Numbered from the stretch's first letter, positions 19,214 through 28,479 are shown. The stretch: 64,000 bases of DNA from Bacteroidales bacterium MB20-C3-3 (GCA_035609245.1 CP141202.1:806001-870000), one strand, 5' to 3'. Numbers and translations: made by a program. Notes: generated by a model from the letters alone, not told the origin.

Positions 19214-20169
19214 TTAGTTTCGCAAGTAAAAAATCAAGTAAAATTTTTGCATAAAAAAAGGCATAGGGAGTATCTGTAATACACAGATTATTAGTATATT
19301 TAAGTGCTAAAACAAAAAATACTATAAGCCCTATGCCAATACTCAAAAATAGCACGATTTTATCAGAAATCAGCATATTCTTCAAAAAGAATGATTCAAA
19401 CAACGCACTTCTTACCATCATGGAAATGCTAAATGGAATAAATATGTCAGAAAAGACCTTGCCGCCCGCTTTGTCAAGAAAAGGGATGAAGAATCTCCTG
19501 TAGAAGCGAGAATGTCTGAGTATAAACAAAGTAAGATCCATATGATGATTGTGATGATAACCCGAGCCATAAGGAAAGGGGTACGTTTTGATTACGTACT
19601 GGCAGACAGTTGGTTCACCTGTTCCGAAGTCGTTCGTTTCATCCGTTCCAGACACATCAAATGTCATTATTTGGGCATGATAAAAATTAGAGAAAAGGGC
19701 AAGACCAAATACGGCTTTGACAAAAAAGAGTTGACTGCTCCTGCTCTTATCAAGTTACTTGAAGCCAAGTGAGAGCGCCGATATAGTCGTAGGCTTGGTT
19801 GTTACTTGAGTGCGGACGTTATATTTGCCGACACAAAAGTCCGTCACTTTTTTGTAAAGAGAAACAAAAGAGGACCTTGGAACGGATTGATAATTGCTCT
19901 CCAATATAACATACTTTCTTTGGCCAAGAGGTTTTCTAGTTACGAAACAATAGGAGGTATCTTTAGGGATATGCAACGCAAAACAATTGAGCTTTCCGTT
20001 ACAGATCGGATTTGGGGAATCATCCTGGAACTGGTAACAATTATAGCAGAAATATTCACCATTGAAGATCAAGATATCTTCGATGCAGTAATTAATAGAT
20101 CGGATGAATTGGCTCACTTTATCGATTATTACAAACTAAAAACGGCAAGTTAGAAGCTTGCGAAACTTA
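19214..20169 (+). mobile_element. Defective IS4-type element with inverted ends and target duplication
   Basis: The ends are inverted repeats, TTAGTTTCGCAAG (from 19214) and CTTGCGAAACTTA (to 20169). They are flanked by the direct repeat AATCATAAT (19205-19213 and 20170-20178), which is extendable to 11 bases and within the 9-12-base duplication range of IS4-family elements. It inserted between capG and the GNAT acetyltransferase gene. The transposase inside is broken. Confidence 0.85.
19333..20153 (+). pseudogene. Broken IS4-type DDE transposase
   Basis: The N-terminal piece starts at the ATG 19333 (MPILKNSTILSEISIFFKK) and runs into a junction near 19500, where a large internal part is missing and the frame changes. 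The second piece from 19512 has DYVLADSWFTCSEVVRF, containing the DDE aspartate, followed by an in-frame TGA at 19770. It then continues in the same frame (RRLGCYLSADVIFADTKV) to the C-terminal end. Deletion, frameshift and nonsense codon together mean no active enzyme. Confidence 0.85.
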
Positions 20170-20192
20170 AATCATAATTTAATCTACACAAT

Positions 20193-21056
20193 ATGGATTA
20201 TAAAATTGAAAAAACAAATTTTGAAGGTAATCAGATGTTAAAACAATTAATCAACCTTCAAAATGCTGTCTATCCTAACAGAATTTTTACTGAAAAAAAC
20301 TTTAATCATTGGTATAATCATAATCCAATGGGATCTGTTATATCGTTTAATGCTTTTTATGAGGATAAAATGATAGCTCATTATGCATGCATTCCAGTAA
20401 AAATGAATTTTGATGGACGTATTGTTAATGGTTTACTGGACATTGCAACTGTGACTCATCCAGATCACAGAGGCAAAGGATTATTTAAATCTTTAGCAAA
20501 TGAAACCTTTAATTATGCAATAGAACAAAAATATGAATTTATTATTGGTGTAGCTAATGCAAATAGCTTTCCTGGTTACATGAAATATTTTAATTTTAAA
20601 TACATTGGGCCATTGGATGTAAAGATTGGTTTTGGTAATAAAATTTACAACCAAATTAACAAAAAAAATTCATTATCTTGGAATTACGAAAGCTTAAAAT
20701 GGAGATTGACAAGATCTTGTAATTATTTTGTCAATAGTAATACTATATACACAAAATTAAACTTTTGGAAGTTTCGTAGTATCTTAGGTATTAAAGCTAT
20801 CATGGCTTATATCCCAAGTGATGTAATTTCAGAGGTAAAAACTTATGTTGTTAAATCAAGATACCGATGGATTAGGCCTTTTAATTTATATATTGGATTA
20901 GGTGCAAATTATAAAAAAGGTTTCTATATATCATTACCCAAATTTATAAAGCGATCTCCTTTCCATCTTATCTTTCTAGATTTAACAAGTGGAGAGTTGC
21001 CGGAACTCACAAAAGAGAACATTTTCTTTCAACTTATGGATTTTGACGTTATTTGA
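20193..21056 (+). CDS. GNAT-family N-acetyltransferase
   Basis: 287 residues. The acetyl-CoA-binding signature is ATVTHPDHRGKGLFKSLANE (about residues 85-105), followed by the helix-strand NYAIEQKYEFIIGVANANS, as in GNAT enzymes. The C-terminal 130 residues are an extra domain I do not recognise. Within this locus it probably acylates an amino sugar. Strongly AT-rich. The IS remnant upstream ends 24 bases before the start and may have separated the gene from its earlier promoter. Confidence 0.75.
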   Translation: MDYKIEKTNFEGNQMLKQLINLQNAVYPNRIFTEKNFNHWYNHNPMGSVISFNAFYEDKMIAHYACIPVKMNFDGRIVNGLLDIATVTHPDHRGKGLFKSLANETFNYAIEQKYEFIIGVANANSFPGYMKYFNFKYIGPLDVKIGFGNKIYNQINKKNSLSWNYESLKWRLTRSCNYFVNSNTIYTKLNFWKFRSILGIKAIMAYIPSDVISEVKTYVVKSRYRWIRPFNLYIGLGANYKKGFYISLPKFIKRSPFHLIFLDLTSGELPELTKENIFFQLMDFDVI

Positions 21057-21198
21057 CACATGATATTGGTTTAAAGGTTATACATGCAACTTCGTCAACT
21101 ATTTAATAAAAAGCAGTATAAGTATCTATCAAATTATATTACGGCGTGCCTCATGAATTTGTTATGAATTTGTGAAGGTTATAAATTTTTTATAATAA

Positions 21199-22401
21199 AT
21201 GACAATGAACATCCTATTTTTATTCTGTTCTCTTCCAAATCTTTCAGATGACAAATCGCTATTCTCATCATTAATACACGAATTCAAACATCAAGGACAT
21301 AATGTTTTTGTTTCTGCAAAGGGTCAAAATACATCTAAAACCGAATTGGTTGAAGAAAATGGGATACCCGTTATTCGCATTCATTCGCAAGATTTCACAG
21401 GCGTAAGTAACAATTTCAAAAAGGCACTGGGATATATTGAATATTCCATTAAACAAGTATATTATACAAAAAAAAAACTAAGAAATCAGAAAATTGATTT
21501 AATTATATCTCACTCACTACCGCCAGAAATTGGATTAATTATTGGAAATCTGAAAAAGCACTTCATATGTCCGTTCTACTTGATTCATACAGATTTTACT
21601 TGGCAAGATGCTGTGGCATATGGTTATTTTGGCAAAAATAGCCCTATTGGCCTTTATTATCGTTACTGCGAAAGACGAATGCTCAAATTATCGAACTATA
21701 TATGTGTACCACTTAAACATACAGTTAAGTATATATGCAATTTCTATCCATGGCTTCCTGAGAGCCGTTTCCGAGTTTGTCAGTTCTGGCAAAAATCTTT
21801 TGAAATGGTAAAAAATGATGAATCTCGTAAGAAACTTGGTCTTGAGGGTAAGTTTGTGGCCATTTACGGTGGTTCTGTAGGCCAGGCTCAAAAAATTGAA
21901 TACATGGTTAACCTGGCTGAAGCGGTTAAAAACAATGAAATGATTATATTCTTGTTACTTGGCAAGGGTGCAAAATTAGATCAAATAAAGAATATGGTAC
22001 ACAACAAGGGACTTAAGAATTTCCTTTTTCTTGACTATATGCCAAAGCTAGAATATTTGCAATTACTATCCTCTTGTGATGCAGGTCTTATCATACTCAA
22101 TGATATTCACGGTTCTCCTAACTTTCCTAGCAAAACTGCATCATACTTTAATTTGCAGGTACCAGTGCTAGCTGCAATTGATAGTGAGAAAGGTTACGGT
22201 GAATTCCTTGACGAAACTCAGACCGGATTATGGTCTATAAGTGGTGATATAGATGCTTTTAAATCTAATCTGCTCAAGATGTATAATAATCCAACGCTTT
22301 GCTCTAAGATGAAAGAGAATGAGCTTAATTACTTCCGGGGAAAAATGACTGTAGAATATGCATATAAGCTTATTAATGACCATATTAAATCTAGCATATA
22401 A
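21199..22401 (+). CDS. Glycosyltransferase, GT4 type (WbuB-like)
   Basis: The 400-residue GT-B enzyme opens with MNILFLFCSLPNLSDDKSLF, has an N-terminal half resembling WbuB-type fucosaminyltransferases (IIGNLKKHFICPFYLIHTDF), and a donor domain with VAIYGGSVGQAQKIEYMVNL, FLLLGKGAK and FPSKTASYFNLQVPVLAAI. Because UDP-FucNAc genes lie just upstream, FucNAc transfer is a reasonable but unproven role. The true ATG is at 21199 or 21205. A 19-unit heptamer repeat starts four bases after its stop. Confidence 0.8.
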   Translation: MTMNILFLFCSLPNLSDDKSLFSSLIHEFKHQGHNVFVSAKGQNTSKTELVEENGIPVIRIHSQDFTGVSNNFKKALGYIEYSIKQVYYTKKKLRNQKIDLIISHSLPPEIGLIIGNLKKHFICPFYLIHTDFTWQDAVAYGYFGKNSPIGLYYRYCERRMLKLSNYICVPLKHTVKYICNFYPWLPESRFRVCQFWQKSFEMVKNDESRKKLGLEGKFVAIYGGSVGQAQKIEYMVNLAEAVKNNEMIIFLLLGKGAKLDQIKNMVHNKGLKNFLFLDYMPKLEYLQLLSSCDAGLIILNDIHGSPNFPSKTASYFNLQVPVLAAIDSEKGYGEFLDETQTGLWSISGDIDAFKSNLLKMYNNPTLCSKMKENELNYFRGKMTVEYAYKLINDHIKSSI

Positions 22402-22405
22402 TTAT

Positions 22406-22538
22406 TGTGCTATGTGCTATGTGCTATGTGCTATGTGCTATGTGCTATGTGCTATGTGCAATGTGCTATGTGCTATGTGCTATGTGCTATGTGCAATGTG
22501 CTATGTGCTATGTGCAATGTGCTAAGTGCAATGTGCAA
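22406..22538. repeat. Heptamer tandem repeat, 19 units of TGTGCTA
   Basis: Nineteen uninterrupted 7-base units: 13 are TGTGCTA, five are TGTGCAA and one is AGTGCAA. Variant units are concentrated at the downstream end. The array lies between the stop of a glycosyltransferase (22401) and the ATG of an ATP-grasp gene (22583), 44 bases before that start. It is non-coding as placed. Such arrays change length by slipped-strand mispairing. Confidence 0.97.
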
Positions 22539-22582
22539 TATTTAAAAATGCAAATATTCAAAAAACAAGCAAACTATTGTAA

Positions 22583-23692
22583 ATGAAGATACTCATCATA
22601 GGTGGAGGTCTCCAAGGATTGTCTTTTGCTTCTTCACTTTACAATAAGCACCAGATATCAGTAGTAAGTGATGATATTCAAACAAAATATTGTAGGTTTT
22701 ATAAGAAGGTATATGACACTTCTTATAGTAACGGTGCTAAACTAATCGAGTTACTGAATTTGGAGCATTATAATGTACTTATACCGATAAGCGATATATC
22801 AGTGTCAGTAATTAGTCAGCAAAAGACTGAAATTGAGTCAAGAACAAAATGCAAGGTAGCAGTACCTGATTATGAAAAAGTATATAAGGTAGAAAGCAAA
22901 AGTCGCTTCATGGAGTTCTGCAAGAACAATGCTGTTCCACACCCAAAAACATTACAGCTTCCTTTAACTTCACATAGCTTTTCTTTCCCAGCTCTCATCA
23001 AACCCGATTATTCTGTTGGAGCTCGTGGTATTACCCGGATAAATTCCATCGTAGAACTGGATGAGAAATTTTCTGCTGTGGAAAAAAGGTTTGGATCATG
23101 TACAATCCAGGAGTTTATAGAAAATACTGATTATTACTATAATGTAATGCTTTATCGTAATCCAATAGGAGAGTTCCTAGGCCATACAATAACAAAGATT
23201 GTGCGTATGTATCCCGTGAATGCGGGGAGTAGTTCGTGTTGTATCACAGTGGAGAATGATGAGTTGTTGGACATTTGCAAGGATTGCCTGAATAAATTAG
23301 ATTGGGAGGGCATGGCAGACTTTGATGTATTACAGCGTTTAGATAATGGAGAATACAAAATAATTGAAATAAATGCGCGTGTTCCAGCAAGTTTGAAGGC
23401 AGCAGAAATTAGTGGTGTAAATTTTCCAGAAATTATTGTATGTGACACAATGGGTTTACCAGTACCATCTTATTCATATAAACCTGGAAAAATTATGAGG
23501 TATTTGGGCATTGATATAATGTGGCAACTCAGATCTCCTCGCAGATTTTCGACAAAACCTAGCTGGTTTAAGTTCTTTGGAAAAAATATTTACTATCAAG
23601 ACATATACAAGGCTGACCCTTCTACTTGGTGGACTTGGTTTGCTGAGGGACTTAGGAAGATGAGAAGTAGGATTAATAATTTAAAGAGATGA
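22583..23692 (+). CDS. ATP-grasp ligase
   Basis: 369 residues. An N-terminal nucleotide-binding-like domain (ILIIGGGLQGLSFASSLYNK) precedes the ATP-grasp core: FPALIKPDYSVGARGITRI (ATP-lysine strand and glycine loop), CTIQEFIENTDYYYNVML, and the Mg site DFDVLQRLDNGEYKIIEINA. ATP-grasp enzymes couple a carboxylate to an amine through an acyl-phosphate. The gene overlaps the deacetylase gene by 4 bases, so ligation to an amine uncovered by the deacetylase is an attractive idea; the real substrate is unknown. Confidence 0.82.
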   Translation: MKILIIGGGLQGLSFASSLYNKHQISVVSDDIQTKYCRFYKKVYDTSYSNGAKLIELLNLEHYNVLIPISDISVSVISQQKTEIESRTKCKVAVPDYEKVYKVESKSRFMEFCKNNAVPHPKTLQLPLTSHSFSFPALIKPDYSVGARGITRINSIVELDEKFSAVEKRFGSCTIQEFIENTDYYYNVMLYRNPIGEFLGHTITKIVRMYPVNAGSSSCCITVENDELLDICKDCLNKLDWEGMADFDVLQRLDNGEYKIIEINARVPASLKAAEISGVNFPEIIVCDTMGLPVPSYSYKPGKIMRYLGIDIMWQLRSPRRFSTKPSWFKFFGKNIYYQDIYKADPSTWWTWFAEGLRKMRSRINNLKR

Positions 23693-24510
23693 ACATACTA
23701 ACATTCGACATTGAAGAGTGGTACACTTACAAAGGTATTGGATCCGATTTGGAAACATCTAATCGTTTGGAGGGGTATTTGGATATTTTCTTGGATCTGT
23801 TTTGTGCTCAGGATATTTGTGCGACATTCTTTGTTTTGGGAGCAATTGTTCGTAGCCATCCACACATTATCAAAAAAATCCATGATGCCGGGCATGAAAT
23901 CGGGTGCCATTCCGATGTACACAGATGGCTTACCGAGTTCAATGAAGCTCAGTTCGAAGAGGATACTCATAGGGCTATTTCTTCTATCGAAGATGTTATT
24001 GGCACCAAGGTTTTGTGTTACCGGGCCCCTGCTTTTTCGATTACCCCACAAAACAAATGGGCTTTAGAGATTCTGCATAAAAACGGTATAGAATATGACT
24101 GCTCAATATTTCCTGCCAGCAGGGATTTTGGTGGATTTGCCTGTTTCTCTGCCGACACTCCTTCCATAATTGAGTATGCTGGAATAGAGATGAAGGAGTT
24201 TCCTATGGGAGTAACTACTATCTTGGGTAAAAAAATTGCTTATTCCGGTGGGGGATACTTTAGACTACTACCCTACTCCAAAATAAAAAGCATTATCTCT
24301 GCACGTGACTACAATATGACCTATTTCCACCTTCGTGATTTCGATAAGGAACAGTCCCGGCAACTTACACTGAGATATTTCAAAAACTATTACGGCATCA
24401 ACTCGGCAATGGACAAGTTCGATAACCTGATCTCTGACTTCAACTTTATAAACATAGCCCAAGCAAACGACAGAATCTACTGGCCCACGGTTCCGGTAAT
24501 CAAGTTATAG
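23689..24510 (+). CDS. Polysaccharide deacetylase (NodB/CE4, DUF3473 type)
   Basis: 273 residues. Residues 6-11 FDIEEW supply the catalytic-base and metal Asp. GHEIGCHSDVHRW gives the H-x3-H metal site and CYRAPAFSI the active-site Arg-containing motif. The C-terminal part (FHLRDFDKEQSRQ) matches the DUF3473 extension of capsule-linked deacetylases. It removes N- or O-acetyl from a sugar, probably on the lipid-linked unit in the cytoplasm because no signal peptide is present. Its start overlaps the ATP-grasp gene. Confidence 0.87.
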   Translation: MNILTFDIEEWYTYKGIGSDLETSNRLEGYLDIFLDLFCAQDICATFFVLGAIVRSHPHIIKKIHDAGHEIGCHSDVHRWLTEFNEAQFEEDTHRAISSIEDVIGTKVLCYRAPAFSITPQNKWALEILHKNGIEYDCSIFPASRDFGGFACFSADTPSIIEYAGIEMKEFPMGVTTILGKKIAYSGGGYFRLLPYSKIKSIISARDYNMTYFHLRDFDKEQSRQLTLRYFKNYYGINSAMDKFDNLISDFNFINIAQANDRIYWPTVPVIKL

Positions 24511-24666
24511 CTAGTTCATCCCTCGGATATATTCACAACTTATTGACATTTTGAGATTTAAAGTCAAATACTTATTTCAAAAAATTACTATTATGTGGTA
24601 ATAATGAAACACATCTCCATAAACACAACCTTAAATAGATGATATCCAATAAATAAAGAACACAAC

Positions 24667-24726
24667 ATGAATAAAGATTTTAGTGAAGAATATAAAAAGT
24701 GGATACAAAAATTGCTAAGTACATGA
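24667..24726 (+). pseudogene. Possible 5' stub of a gene cut by the IS insertion
   Basis: A short frame reading MNKDFSEEYKKWIQKLLST ends within the terminal repeat of the IS4-like element that begins at 24715. It may be the beginning of a gene lost on insertion. The start of transcription and any homology are not visible, so this is weak. The stretch 24511-24666 otherwise holds only AT-rich sequence in which I see nothing. Confidence 0.25.
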
Positions 24727-25185
24727 CAAAAATTTAAATATATCAATTTTACGGTTAGAGTAAGGGTTTAAAAGATAGTCAGATACAAGGTCAAGGCCAT
24801 ATTTAAACAAGCTCACTGCACGCCGTTTGTGTTTTAACATTCTTATCTTTTTAATATGTTCATTCCGGTATATACCAATACAATAACACCAGGTAAAGGC
24901 TACAATTACGATCGAAAGGAGCTTTCCAATCCTTTCAATGTCGCTCAAATGGGTCTGTTCGATATTGAATCCGCTGGATTTCAGGGCTCTGAATGCCGTT
25001 TCTATTTGCCATCTTTTTTTGTAAGTCTCCAATGCTTTTTCAGGATTGCAGAATGATACAAGTATCTGTAGCTCGGGTTTACCATAGAACTTTATTCTTG
25101 CCATATTCATGCTTTTCCCAAAATGGGTGTACAGTTTATGGCTTATTTCATTATTTTTGTACCGGGCCCTGGAATTATATCTCAT
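24715..25185 (-). pseudogene. C-terminal part of an IS4-family transposase
   Basis: 156 residues with the IS4 YREK-type motif: TYKKRWQIETAFRALKSSGF (Y, R, E and K in the required spacing), followed by LLSIVIVAFTWCYCIGIY. Only the C-terminal third is present: the two DDE aspartates are missing, and the frame opens directly after the leader with MRYNSRARYKNNE. It cannot transpose by itself. Confidence 0.8.
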
Positions 25186-25299
25186 AGAAAAAAGTCAGAA
25201 GTTTTCCTTAAAGATACTAATTTTCAGGGCCCTTTGCAAATATAATTACCTAAATATCAACATAGTAAATGATGTTTTCTTAAAAAATGTCATGTACAA
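24715..25299 (-). mobile_element. Internally deleted IS4-like element, copy B
   Basis: On the minus strand the element runs from about 25299 to 24715. The ends carry the inverted decamer GTACATGACA (24719-24728) / TGTCATGTAC (25288-25297). ACAAAAATT just outside the left end and ACAAAAAATT at the right end look like a target duplication of about 9-10 bases. It is about 580 bases long, too short for a complete IS4-family element. Copy A at 13774 shares both ends in the opposite orientation. Confidence 0.75.
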
Positions 25300-26467
25300 A
25301 AAATTAACTATTACAATATGGAATATACATATACTACATCTTATCAAAACAAGTCAAGGAGCTAGTTGGGCTCTCAATTTAATAAAGGAAATTACTATTC
25401 TAAAACCTGAAATAACATTTAGTGTTGCAATTCCAATAGGTGGAATACATACTAAAGAGTATAAAAAAATTTGCAGAAATGTATATCAACTTAATTATTC
25501 TATAGATGTAAATATATTCAACCAAGGCAAAAAGCTAAAAGAAATTGTAGAAATTGATAAACCCGATATCATCCATAGCTGGTTTGCACATACAACGCTA
25601 TATGCCAGGCTGTTTCTACGGAACTCTAAAACTCCACGATTGTTTGAAGTTGTAGGGCCGCTTCATCTTGAAACATTTCTTTATCGATTTTTTGATGTGA
25701 AAAGTGCTCAAAACAATGATTATTGGAAAGCTACTACAAAATACACTTACAACAAATATTTGAAAAGTGGTGTTTTACCTCAAAAACTGTTTTTAAATTA
25801 TATATGGATTGATCTTGATAAGGTCATGGAGTTTGAAAAAAGTAGTCCTATTCTTAACATTAGGAAACAATACTGTATCCCAGATCACATAAAAATAATT
25901 GGCACTGCTTCAAATATGTATCCTCCAAAGTTATTTAATAAAAAAGGAGTTAAAAATCACGAAACTCTTTTAAAGGTATTTAAAAGAGTTTTAGAGAAAA
26001 GAGATGATGTTGTCTTAATTATTGGAGGTAAAGCCTATGGAGAGAATAAGAATTATGAGGAGAAACTTAAGAAGAAAGCTAATAAAATTAGTAAAACTAA
26101 GATTATATTTACAGGCTTTGTCCCTAACTTGGGGAGGTTAATTACAGAGTTTGATGTCTTTGTTTTCCTTTCTTTATCAGAAAATCTTGGAGGCGTATAT
26201 GAAAGCTTACTTTTTAAAGTTCCGACTGTAGCTTCTAATAGAGGAGGAATACCTGAGTTAGTCATTGATAACATTACAGGATATACATGTGATCTAAATT
26301 CAATTGATAAAATTGTCGAAAAAATAGAAATACTTTTAGATAATCATGAAATAGGTAGTCATTTCAGAGAAGAAGGCTACAAGCGAGTATTTGATATTCT
26401 TGATAAAGAAAAATCAATTGCAACATCTATTGATATCTATTACGAACTACATAATGATAAAAACTAA
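25292..26467 (+). CDS. Glycosyltransferase, GT4 type
   Basis: GT-B enzyme with an N-terminus of the form HILHLIKTSQGASWALNLIKE and a donor domain containing KIIFTGFVPNLGRLITEFDV, VFLSLSENLGGVYESLLFKV and PTVASNRGGIPELVI, the E-x7-E-like region of GT4. The open frame extends upstream to 25109, but that part lies inside IS copy B on the other strand. The plausible start is the ATG at 25292 (MYKKLTITIWNIHILHL), which itself lies in the IS terminal repeat, giving 391 residues. The original start may have been lost. Role: sugar transfer to the repeat unit; the donor is unknown. Confidence 0.8.
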   Translation: MYKKLTITIWNIHILHLIKTSQGASWALNLIKEITILKPEITFSVAIPIGGIHTKEYKKICRNVYQLNYSIDVNIFNQGKKLKEIVEIDKPDIIHSWFAHTTLYARLFLRNSKTPRLFEVVGPLHLETFLYRFFDVKSAQNNDYWKATTKYTYNKYLKSGVLPQKLFLNYIWIDLDKVMEFEKSSPILNIRKQYCIPDHIKIIGTASNMYPPKLFNKKGVKNHETLLKVFKRVLEKRDDVVLIIGGKAYGENKNYEEKLKKKANKISKTKIIFTGFVPNLGRLITEFDVFVFLSLSENLGGVYESLLFKVPTVASNRGGIPELVIDNITGYTCDLNSIDKIVEKIEILLDNHEIGSHFREEGYKRVFDILDKEKSIATSIDIYYELHNDKN

Positions 26468-26631
26468 TCTCAAGATCTTTCAAATGAAGTATTTGAAACA
26501 TAATGCTTGAATTAAAGCAGCATGTAGTGAATTGTTTAACAATAACCAAAACCTAGTTTAACACTGACTTTCATGTCTTTTTTTCTAATTATTAAATTCA
26601 CTTACTTCCATTTTATAAGAACTTAGAATAT

Positions 26632-27243
26632 ATGTACAACCGATTTATTAAACGTTTTTTTGATTTCACTATAGCATTCTTGGTGATTATTTCAATTAGT
26701 TGGATCCTGATAATCATAGCTATATGGCTTTATATTGTCAACAAAGGTACTAGTGTTTTATTTTTTCAGGAACGGCCAGGTAAGAGAGGAAAGATGTTTA
26801 AGGTCATTAAGTTCAAGTCTATGACCGATGAGCGAGATACCGAAGGGAACCTACTTCCCAATGATCAACGTATTACTAATATAGGAAATTTTATCCGTAA
26901 ATATTCTATTGATGAACTTCCCCAATTGTTCAATGTACTCAAGGGCGACATGTCCTTAATAGGGCCACGTCCATTAATGCCTCGTTATCTACATTTATAT
27001 TCTTCTGAACAGATGCGTAGACATGAAGTACGTCCAGGCATCACCGGATGGGCACAGGTTAACGGAAGAAACAATATAACGTGGACAGAGAAATTTAAGC
27101 TAGATGTATGGTATGTTGACCATTGCAACTTATGGTTAGATATTAAAATTTTGTGGATGACAGTTATAAAAGTTTTGGCAGGTAATGATACCAGGTATGA
27201 AGGTTCATCTGTCAACTCTGAGGGTTTTAATGGACACAATTGA
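26632..27243 (+). CDS. Initiating sugar-phosphate transferase (PglC type)
   Basis: Transfers a sugar phosphate from a UDP-sugar to undecaprenyl phosphate, starting the repeat unit. It is the short 203-residue form: one N-terminal membrane helix (about residues 11-36), then [41 protein letters not shown] with the catalytic Asp-Glu, PRPLMPRYL, and [14 protein letters not shown]. The single-helix topology matches PglC-like enzymes rather than the longer WcaJ/WbaP. A related but truncated copy lies at 35735. UDP-diNAcBac or a related amino sugar is a plausible substrate, given the dehydratase and DegT genes. Confidence 0.9.
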   Translation: MYNRFIKRFFDFTIAFLVIISISWILIIIAIWLYIVNKGTSVLFFQERPGKRGKMFKVIKFKSMTDERDTEGNLLPNDQRITNIGNFIRKYSIDELPQLFNVLKGDMSLIGPRPLMPRYLHLYSSEQMRRHEVRPGITGWAQVNGRNNITWTEKFKLDVWYVDHCNLWLDIKILWMTVIKVLAGNDTRYEGSSVNSEGFNGHN

Positions 27244-27249
27244 ATTTGA

Positions 27250-28479
27250 ATGAAAAAGAAAGTGATGGTGCTAGCTGGTGGGAACGACCAGATTGCGTTA
27301 ATAGAAGAACTTAGACTTTTTTTCCATGGCTATGTCGAAATAATACTTGTTGATGGTTCCGACAAAGTACGTGCTATCCCCTATGCCGATAAATTTCTGC
27401 ATATCAGCACAATGGACAAATCAGCAGTATTACGAGCAGCTCGCAAAGAAAAGATAGCATATATATTGACAGCATGTGGTGATCAGCCTCTATCAACTAT
27501 GGTATATGTTGCAACAGAAATGGGTCTGCCCACATACTTAACAGATCAAGATGTGCGTGACTTGACCAATAAACGATTTATGAAGGAAAAGATGATCAAG
27601 TCTGGTATACCAACAGCCAAGTATATTTATATTAATAAAAATTGGGATGGAAAACTCCCTGACTTTGATTATCCCCTAGTTGTAAAACCAGTAGATAGCA
27701 ATGGCTCCAAAGGAGTAAAAAAGGTTTTTTCGCCTTCAGGGCTTAAACAGTCACTTAAAGAATCTTTCCAATATTCTTTATCTGGAGATGTTATCATTGA
27801 GGAATATAAAGCTGGAGTAGAGTTATCGATTGATTTATATGTTGAAGGGACATCTGCAAAACTTCTTTCTATCACAGCATCTAAAAAGATATCTGAGAAT
27901 AAGGATTCCTTTACTATTGTTCAAAGTTTTTATCCAGCACCAACTGATTTCAATGAAAAAAGGGTACTCGAAATATGTCAGGCAATTGTAAATGCCTGGA
28001 ATCTTCATGACACTCCACTTCTTGTACAAATGATCCATAATGGAAATCAATACAATGTTCTGGAATTTAGTGCTCGCATGGGAGGTGGATCAAAATATCG
28101 GCTTATACAGGTTTTGTCAAGTGTTGACATTATGAAAGTTTATGTTGAAATGATTATGGGGGGGAAACCTTACGTTACACCACAAAAACAGTATAATTAT
28201 GCTATTATGAACTATGTATACTGCTATCCGGGTATTTTCAAATCTATTGAAGGAATTGACACATTAATGTCTGATGGAATTATTCTCGACTTCTTTAATT
28301 ACAGAGTATCTGGATCATTAATTGAAAAGTCAAACACAAGTAGTGATAGGGTAGCTGGCTTTGTAGTTGTAGGCGCATCTAAAAAAGAAGTTGAAAAGAA
28401 ATTAGAAAAAGCTAATAAAGCACTAAAAGTATTAAACGATGAAGGTAATGATATTATGCGGCATGATTTACTATCATAG
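27250..28479 (+). CDS. ATP-grasp ligase (carbamoyl-phosphate-synthase-like fold)
   Basis: 409 residues. N-terminal domain VMVLAGGNDQIALIEELRL, then DLTNKRFMKEKMIKSGIP, the ATP-binding segment DYPLVVKPVDSNGSKGVKKV, VIIEEYKAGVELSIDLYVEG, and the Mg-binding region with YNVLEFSARMGGGSKYR. This is the type used to join amino acids or other carboxylates to amines. It starts 6 bases after the PglC-type gene and lies 59 bases before the opine dehydrogenase, so the three form one transcription unit with the cobalamin protein. The substrate is unknown. Confidence 0.83.
   Translation: MKKKVMVLAGGNDQIALIEELRLFFHGYVEIILVDGSDKVRAIPYADKFLHISTMDKSAVLRAARKEKIAYILTACGDQPLSTMVYVATEMGLPTYLTDQDVRDLTNKRFMKEKMIKSGIPTAKYIYINKNWDGKLPDFDYPLVVKPVDSNGSKGVKKVFSPSGLKQSLKESFQYSLSGDVIIEEYKAGVELSIDLYVEGTSAKLLSITASKKISENKDSFTIVQSFYPAPTDFNEKRVLEICQAIVNAWNLHDTPLLVQMIHNGNQYNVLEFSARMGGGSKYRLIQVLSSVDIMKVYVEMIMGGKPYVTPQKQYNYAIMNYVYCYPGIFKSIEGIDTLMSDGIILDFFNYRVSGSLIEKSNTSSDRVAGFVVVGASKKEVEKKLEKANKALKVLNDEGNDIMRHDLLS

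Noticed and set aside
22406-22538. CRISPR array
   Set aside because: The repeat is a pure 7-base tandem array without spacers; the REPIN copies elsewhere are too far apart and there are no cas genes.
25109-25291. Upstream extension of the GT4 frame
   Set aside because: It is antisense to the transposase remnant of IS copy B and has no glycosyltransferase similarity.
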